A stretch of DNA of 64,000 nt from positions 207,811,934-207,875,933 of the forward strand of contig CP136063.1 of NCBI GenBank assembly GCA_032622095.1, given 5' to 3'. How positions within the stretch are numbered: the first letter of the stretch is position 1; each line of letters begins with the position of its first letter. Shown piece after piece: positions 57,310 to 64,000 of this stretch. The notes beneath the pieces were generated by a model. It worked only from the letters and a program-made list of their open reading frames with translations. It was not told the DNA's origin and made no database searches. The DNA comes from Siphonodentalium dalli. Its lineage: Eukaryota; Mollusca; Scaphopoda; Gadilida; Siphonodentaliidae. The position numbers were made by a program, and so were the translations under genes.

Positions 57310-59842
57310 CTCGGCGAACAATAACTCATATGCAATCGATGACATCGAAAAGGCAAACATTTTGAACCACAGCTTCATTGCGAATTCTACCATCAATGAC
57401 GCGAATCATAATCTGCCTAATTTTCCGAAACGCAGCGCTAACATTATGCCAGATTTAATTTTCACAGAATCCGAAGTTGAGTTAGCCATCAAATCTTTTA
57501 AACATAACAAAGCCCACGGGCACGATGTGATTAGTGTTAGAATGCTCCGCGAAACAGCAAAATCAATAGCCTACCCACTCGTCCTTCTATTCAGGAAATC
57601 TATCATTACAGAGAATTTCCCGAGTCCTGGAAATCCGCAAACGTGATCCCGAGTTTCAAAAAAGATGATCCCGCTGATGCCAAAAATTACCGACCAATTT
57701 CACTTCTACCTTGTGTAACCAATTTTTTTTTAGAAAATGGCTCTGAAACAGATCATTAATTTTTTCACCGAAAATGAACTCTTGTATTTCCATCAATCCG
57801 GTTTTCTCTCATGTCACAGTACAACATACCAGCTATTAGACTTATATCACAACCTGTGCCAATCCCTTGATAAAGAACTATTTACATGTTCTACATTCTG
57901 TGATATATCTCTTAGCTTTTGAAAGGGTTTGGCATAATGGACTGATTCATATATTGAATGCTTATGGATTAGAAGGAAAAATATTGCTATATAAGACTAT
58001 CTAGATAACCGGACACAAAGAGTCCATGATACATTTTCAAAATATGAGATCATCCCAGCAGGAGTGCCACAGGTATCTACCCTGGGACCATTTTTGTTCC
58101 TCGTCTATATAAATGATTTAGCCGACGGTTTAGAATCACTAACAAGAATGTATGCGGATGACACCTGCCACACGAGCAGTCACGTTGATCCTAATCTACT
58201 TGAACACACTATGAACAGCGACTTAGACAAAATTACAGCGTGGTCCAGAAACTGGCTAGTCAGCTTTAACCCAACTAAAACAGTTGGCATGTCCTTCTCA
58301 TTAGATGCGCCCTCAACAGAGAAACCGAACCTGCATTTGGTATGAAATTCATTTGACTTCGTGGACACGCATAAACATTTAGGTCTGGAACACCAATCAA
58401 ATCTCAAAGCCCATATGGAAAGCCCATATTGAAGGCTCAGTCAAAAGAATTGCCTCGCGCCTATCTCAACTCCGACGGATTAAGTATCAACTTGGGAGGA
58501 AAACCCTTGAAATTATTACAAAACATATATTTTACCCCTATTTGATTACTCAGATGCAGTGTGGGACAATGCTTCGGATTACTTGTTAGCGAAGCTTGAC
58601 CGGCTTCATATCGACGCTGGACGTATAGTCAGTGGCATCACCCGTTCTGCTTTGGACAATATGGTACTACGGGAAGTTGGTTGGCCTTCACTCTACATAA
58701 GACGTCAACTACATAAATTGCAGGCACTCTATAAAATAGTTTATAATTTAGCACCTTCCTAACTATCCACCATACTTCCCCCTAGATCAATTGGAGTTGC
58801 CGATTATAATTGGCGATGTCCCAGTTAATTTTATTCATACTATAGCAATACTGAACACTTCAAACAATCATTTTTCCCAGTGATAGTCTTAAAATGGAAT
58901 AAACTTCCCAAATTAATCACCGACGCGGACCAATTTTCTACCTTTAAAACCAACTTGAACCAGATAGATCCCACGCTCAGTCCCCTCAGCATTTCTACGC
59001 TGGGCGCAGAAAATACAACATTGTTCATTGTCGCATACGTAATTTCTGTAGTGAACTCCATCTGATATGTTCAACAATTACATCGTTGATAGCCCCGCAT
59101 GTTCCTGTGGAAATCGATATGAGGACGCCTGTCACCATTTCTTCGTGTGCCCATTGTACTAAAGAGAGCACTCCGATTTTTCTGAGAAACTGACCCGTGA
59201 AAATATCACAATAATTAATACTGCAGAACTCATGTGTGGAATACCCCATGTCTCGTCCCAAAAATATAAGAAATTATTTCTCATTACACAGCAAGATATC
59301 GCAGCGACTAAGCGTTTCGATGCCTAAATGATCATATTTGTTTTACTTTCGAATTCACTTAAAATTGCTTCCGGAATTAAAATTTGTCACGTGGCAGTCA
59401 CCTCACATATGGACAAACCTCACATTCGAACATTTAGTTCTGATTAATTATCTGTATTACCTTCCAGAGCACAACAGCAACCAAAATCGAATACAAATGT
59501 TTCATTACTTTTACCTCCATAATACAAATACTAACAATAGCTAATTATATTAGCACTCGCGCCAATCGTACCAAATATCCATTATGTAGTGGCATTCTTT
59601 AAATATAAATTTCCTCGGCAAATAGCCAACCTCGATCTAGCCCGATAATATCTGGAAGGCAATATATACATATTACGTAACGTACCTCAAAACTTATCAC
59701 CATGTAAATACGTTTGTATCGTCATCTTGATTTCATGTGTGTTGTTATATTGTGTTGGGAGAGGGGCTTGATAAGTTGCAAACACTTGTGCCCCAATCCT
59801 TTGGTATATTATACAAATAAAATATGTTTCAAGTCAAGTCAT
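57310..59842 (+). pseudogene. Decayed 5'-truncated CR1/L2-like reverse transcriptase copy
   Basis: Recognisable RT pieces appear in several frames. First DIEKANILNHSFIAN (57,325 on). Next NYRPISLL (about 57,690), then HQSGFLSCHST (57,790) and FCDISLSFERVWHNGLI (57,895-57,945, motif A region). After that come GVPQVSTLGPFLFLVYINDL (58,060, motif B), MYADDT (58,150, motif C), the thumb and C-terminal part (58,560-59,050), and a CSCGNRYEDACHHFFVCPLY finger (59,100-59,160). Frameshifts and stops separate them, and the endonuclease is absent. The 3' end has a GC-rich hairpin (59,760-59,805), AATAAA and a CAAGTCAAGTCAT tail at about 59,842. Related to, but a different subfamily from, the 38.9-43.3 kb element. 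Confidence 0.85.
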
Positions 59843-60005
59843 AAAACCATTTTCTTTATAAATACCAATGTTTTGTGCATCATTCATAGAGCACACGAAT
59901 GTATTTTGCACTAAACCATGGCTCAAATTCATTCATGTGTTGCATATATTCTGTTGAGTATAAACGGAGATGGTCCCATAAATGGTCGGATTTAGTGTAC
60001 AGTAC
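59836..60005. repeat. Dispersed repeat matching 33,790-33,965
   Basis: Same orientation, sharing CATGGCTCAAATTCATT, CATATATTCTGTTGAGTATAAA and GGATTTAGTGTA. It begins exactly where the preceding retrotransposon ends, suggesting that the retrotransposon integrated into a copy of this repeat. Confidence 0.7.
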
Positions 60006-60715
60006 CCCTTTAACTGTCAAAACAAATTAATAATTACCTTTTGAGGTATCTACATTAAGATCGTGTTACAAAGTACGACAGCCTCAATGAAAAATTTAAA
60101 GAACATCGCTTTTTTCCGACTCACATTTTAACCACGGTTTGATGTTTGATGAAAGTTTGATTATGACGGAAAGATGGGATTACCGTTTTGTGAAAACTAA
60201 AGAAGATTACATATAATTGTCAACATAACAATGCTGACAGCGCCACATGTAAATTTTTAGATTTCTTGTTTTGGTTTCCAAGTGTTTTGTCTGTAATTCG
60301 CCACACGTAACGAATAACCCACGTTCGATGATGTTTTATGAATAGATAGTTCTCATCCCATAATTAAAAACTCACTTGCCCAAATTTGAGCCAAATGAAA
60401 ATATTATTTGCCAAGTGAAAATATTGTTTGCCATTGGCAAATTTGGCAAGCGGCAGCGCGAACCATGAGGTAGCTGGTCATATGTATTACTTATATGGCT
60501 GTGGCTAATTTGTCTATTTGACATTGAAATGCAAATGACTGCGAAATGGTTGTGAAATAGTTTTTAAGATATGAAGCTCAATGAATTGCATTGCCATCGA
60601 TGTATTATTAATACTATATCAGTATATGTGTAGCGCACTGTACATGCACATACGACTTATCGCAGTGCAATAACCTTACATAATTATGCATTATTCTCTG
60701 ATCCAATATATTGTA
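60006..60715. other. Unassigned spacer
   Basis: No gene recognised. A cluster of TTTGCCA/TGGCAAA motifs lies at 60,380-60,450. Confidence 0.4.
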
Positions 60716-60870
60716 CATGACTTGAAACGTATTTTATTTGCAAATAAGACAAAAGGGATTGGGGCACAAGTTTTTTCAACTTATGAAGACCCTCTCCCAA
60801 TACAGTCGATTTAGATACAAAATGTTTACAAGATGACAGCTGAACATATTTACATGCATGATTTTGTTAT
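60716..60870 (-). mobile_element. Short 3' end of the same retrotransposon family as 57.3-59.8 kb, inverted
   Basis: On the minus strand it reads like 59,690-59,842: TCATCTTG, TTGGGAGAGGG, ACTTGTGCCCCAATCC, AAATAAAATA.GTTTCAAGTCAT. Only the last 150 bp are present (strong 5' truncation). Its 3' end faces that of the 59.8 kb copy, about 875 bp away. Confidence 0.8.
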
Positions 60871-62888
60871 TTTATGGTGATTGATGTAGTGCCTTCCATA
60901 TCATATTGCTATATGGGTTATTGCTGGTTTGGTAGCTAACACATTTGGTGGGGTTTGTGTGATTTTTGTTCGTTGGAGCAGGGTTTTGTGCAAAGGGGTA
61001 TTGTCTTCATATATATATGTTAGTCAAGTGTTTGTCAGCTACTCTGGAAGACAGTACATACGGTAGATCAAGGTAATAGAGAACTGGTGATTGAGTGGGG
61101 GAGTAGGTCCATAAGTACATATGGGCAATGATAACACAAATTGGCGTCACCATCACCACCACCTTGGTATTATCAACACATTCCTTGGGATGGATGCTGA
61201 CCTACATGTAGTATCTGTCCATTCTTTCCCTATTATAATCGCACGTTGAATTAGTTATGCTGTCCGTGCGTTATGGCTCGTTCACGCCTGGTGTCCCTAA
61301 TTGACGACTTGGTCGAGAAAAAAAAAATAACATCGACAATTACTCATTAGCGTTTCGCGACGATTTGGTCACCAACAAACTACTCAACAATCAAGACCAT
61401 CTTGATTAGGAATTCCGGCACAATCCCCTACGTAGCGATAGTGGATCGAATTTAGAGACATCCAATCAGTAGCTGTCATTATCGAGACGCAATCAGCGAT
61501 CAGGAAACAAGAGGTTAGATGATCATGTTAGTACAAACCCTTGTAGCTGTTAACGTTAAGGGGTCCGTATACCCATATATGACATTGGTTATGTATAGAG
61601 ACGAGGAGCACTTTAGACTTGGTCGCAATGGAGCTTTCCACTGAGGCCACACCCACAACGGCAGTACGCCCACTGATGAAAAAGACTTTATCAATGTAAA
61701 TAGTGTCTGTTACCCGAGATCGACTTCCAAAGTTTTTTTTAGATTGAACTCTGATCTGCTGTTGAAAAAAAATATTTCATTTATTTTCTAATTTTTTAAT
61801 TATCTCTTTAGATTTTTAGATTGAAACTTAAAAAAAAAAAATGTAATTTAAAAAAAAACAAACAAATTGAATTTAACTTTTAAATTTCCTTTTTAGATTT
61901 TTCGATTGAAACTTTTTGCTCAAATTTTTTTCATTTTTAGAACAAAATTAATTTAACAAAAAAATTGAATTTAAAAAATAAAAAAATTTGAATTTATAAA
62001 ATAAGGCAGTTATAACATCTGCGATGCATCAAACCAAATCTGGTTGAAATCGGTCAAGGGCTCTGGAATATGTCTAAACCAGAGAATACACAAACTTATG
62101 ACAAGTGTGATGTTAAACGAAAAACATTGTTATAATCACGGATAAATTTATAAAACTATGGCGCAAATATAAATCTCAGTATATTATGATTAGACAACAA
62201 AAAGGTTGTTTGAATATAGTCAATTTAACACTGAATGTATGCATGGATATCAAAATTAGGGTGAAGAAAGATGGCAGCTGAATTTTCTATGCAGCCATTG
62301 GCCGCCTCAGTCGCTGATTGGTCGAAAATATCACCGAATAATTATTTTATTGACAGCTGTGGAAAGGTCCATTGCATGCCTGACACAACACAACGTTCAG
62401 AAAAAAAATATTTTTAGAACGAAGATGGTCTAATAGTCTGATTTTCATACCAGCATTTCGTGTGACATCTTTGTTTATAACACTCGAACATTTTCCTGCT
62501 TTCGGTAATTTATTTGGACTGGGTGGTAGTTGGTTGTTGAATTTTCAACCGTAATGGGTGGTAGATTGGGTATTCCAACAATTGGAAAACATAATGCAAT
62601 ATTAGCCGCCCAGCGATAGCGAAGCTAACTCGAACCCCGATAAACGCGGATTTATGATCTACACACAGGGTAACATGATTCGTGTTTCGGTTTGTCAACT
62701 GGTTCACGCGGTCGGTGGTTTCTATCTGAATTGGGGTGATTTTCCGGCAAAAACAAGAGGTTACACCATGAGTGCTGGGATACCTCCATGGTGAAAATTG
62801 AAAGAGGAGCAGGTCGGAAACCAAATTGTGAAAAAAAAATTGTGATGAACGAACATATTATTTGACAATTCTAACAAACGACGAAAAA
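60871..62888. other. Unassigned sequence with an A/T homopolymer-rich stretch
   Basis: No gene recognised. 61,730-62,005 is very rich in A and T runs (TTTTTAGATT and AAATTGAATTT motifs repeated). 62,030-62,080 resembles a sequence I associate with common invertebrate repeats (CAAATCTGGTTGAAATCGG). Confidence 0.4.
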
Positions 62889-63235
62889 TCCAACATTTTA
62901 AGATAAACAAAGAGGGATAACTCTTGAACAGAAAATGTGATCAACGTCAATGAACCCTCTTTTGCCAAACCTGCATACCAAATTTCATCGAGATCCGATA
63001 ACCAATATTTGAGATATATGAGCGGACGGACAGATATCCAACATTTTCAGATAAACAAAAAAGGATAACTCTTGAACGGAAAATGTTAACAACGTCAGTG
63101 AAAGCCTCTTTTGAAAGCCCTCATGATGACAAACCTGCATACCCAATTTCATTCAGATCGGATCACCCATGGTGAGACAGACGGACATGCGGACGCATGT
63201 AATCCAGTATACCCCCATCTTTTGGGATGGGATAT
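62889..63235. repeat. Two tandem units, about 148 bp, of an interspersed repeat
   Basis: TCCAACATTTT, AGATAAACAAA, GGATAACTCTTGAAC and CCTGCATACC occur at 62,889 and again from 63,037. The second unit ends GACGGACATGCGGACG and a CCCATCTTTTGGGATGGG hairpin. The GACGGACAG/hairpin tail is typical of interspersed repeats in marine invertebrates (general impression, not checked). Confidence 0.6.
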
Positions 63236-63745
63236 AATTAAACTTAAGCGTGGTCTTCTCACCACCCGTAAAATTGACGTCGTAATATGGGCCACCTGCC
63301 GAAACGACGATAAACATCAATAATCCGAAATGACACATAATGTATCCAGTAACCATTACAGAACATGCACCAACGCGTTATGTAGATATAGAGATGACTC
63401 CAAAAGAAGAAAAAACAAGGACAAAAATGGAAACATAATTATAAACCCCTGGAGTGTGATATTTATGGATCTGGCAATCACTTTCAAGTTTTGTAAACAT
63501 TGCTTGTCAGTAGTGAACAAAATTATATGCTTTAAATTTTGCTGAATAACCCATACAATTTAGAAGTTTATTTTGCCACCCCTGTGCACTCCTCTACAGC
63601 TTAGTGGATTATTAATTCCAACGCATGCATTTGAATACACCATTAATTCACACCATCTCACGTTTCCATCAACCAGAACAACACGGAAAAGTCCATTGAC
63701 GCGTGTGTGACGTCTCTTATGAGATTTGACAATATATTCCCACCA
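63236..63745. other. Unassigned spacer
   Basis: No gene recognised. Confidence 0.4.
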
Positions 63746-63749
63746 AACA

Positions 63750-64000
63750 TTCCCACCAAACACCCCCCACTGAGAAGGAGGCGTGAATTACACAAATTAC
63801 AAACTATGTACAACATTATCAATCGGAATGCCCCTATTTATCTCACAAACATATTACCACCCAGAATAGCTGACATATCAGAGTATGAATTCAGATATCC
63901 CGAAAAATTCTACACATATTTCAGTAACACTGAGAATTACAAAAAGTCATTTTTCCCTTCAACCATAAAAGCGTGGAATGACATGCCGTCCGTAATAACG
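63750..64000 (+). pseudogene. Non-LTR retrotransposon C-terminal fragment, continuing beyond the window
   Basis: One frame (CTG at 63,770 to the end) reads LRRRRELHKLQTMYNIINRN, then a segment with FYTYFSNTENYKKSFFPST and KAWNDMPS. It aligns with QRRHKHKLVQFYNMTKHRAPSY and FLPSATRAWNSLSDS in the 39.6-42.8 kb protein, and with IRRQLHKLQALYKIVYN in the 57-59 kb copy. The frame is open to the window edge, so whether it is intact further on cannot be judged. The RT core is absent to the left. Confidence 0.8.

Noticed and set aside
57362-57646. Independent small gene of 94 codons
   Set aside because: Its sequence matches the region just before the RT fingers of the 39.6-42.8 kb protein and continues in other frames, so it is a piece of the decayed retrotransposon.

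Overview
This is non-bacterial, AT-rich animal DNA, most likely from a marine invertebrate. A mollusc or another lophotrochozoan is the best guess, and an amphioxus- or sea-urchin-like genome cannot be excluded. The signs are one intron-bounded rhodopsin-type receptor exon, a CR1/L2-like non-LTR retrotransposon carrying a 2A ribosome-skipping motif, a tRNA-derived SINE with an AATC-type tail, many TTAA-flanked miniature inverted-repeat elements (MITEs), and a very long satellite. I see no operon, no bacterial gene and no complete host gene.

Layout. (1) 1-20,560 is a tandem satellite of 32-bp monomers (about 640 copies) that runs off the left edge. It falls into blocks of monomer variants and contains longer-period segmental duplications of 864, 380 and 1,688 bp. 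(2) The satellite stops exactly at the end of a TTAA-type hairpin MITE (20,558-20,782). (3) 21,151-21,893 (minus) is the 3' exon of a class A G-protein-coupled receptor, covering TM3 to the C-tail. (4) 22,878-30,177 is a 7.3-kb foldback (long inverted repeat) element. A second foldback element (23,694-27,106) is inserted in its left arm, and the core of that second element is a 42-bp minisatellite that switches strand. Both elements carry paired ATGGC motifs spaced exactly 12 bp apart. (5) 30.2-37.4 kb is mostly unassigned sequence with dispersed repeats and a GAT-rich low-complexity stretch. (6) 37,385-38,615 is a 70-bp minisatellite interrupted by a 5'-truncated retrotransposon 3' end. (7) 38,928-43,250 (minus) is an apparently full-length 4.3-kb non-LTR retrotransposon with an 11-bp target-site duplication. 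It has one long frame interrupted by a single TGA just upstream of a GDIEQNPGP (2A) motif, followed by endonuclease and reverse transcriptase domains. (8) 44-57 kb holds a SINE, several MITEs and hairpins (one of them a palindrome made of two palindromes, 46,718-47,108), a fragment of the foldback arm, and a tRNA-like sequence joined to a LINE 3' fragment. (9) 57.3-59.8 kb is a decayed 5'-truncated reverse transcriptase copy. The 3' end of another copy lies in the opposite orientation at 60.72-60.87 kb. A third retrotransposon fragment begins at about 63,750 and runs off the right edge.

How it fits together: apart from the receptor exon, everything recognisable is mobile or tandem-repeat DNA, much of it nested. 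The retrotransposon copies probably supply the reverse transcriptase that moves the SINE. The MITEs and foldback elements have no transposase here and would depend on proteins encoded elsewhere. All pairings and repeat boundaries were judged by eye, so boundaries are good to a few bases where a terminal motif is quoted and to tens of bases elsewhere.
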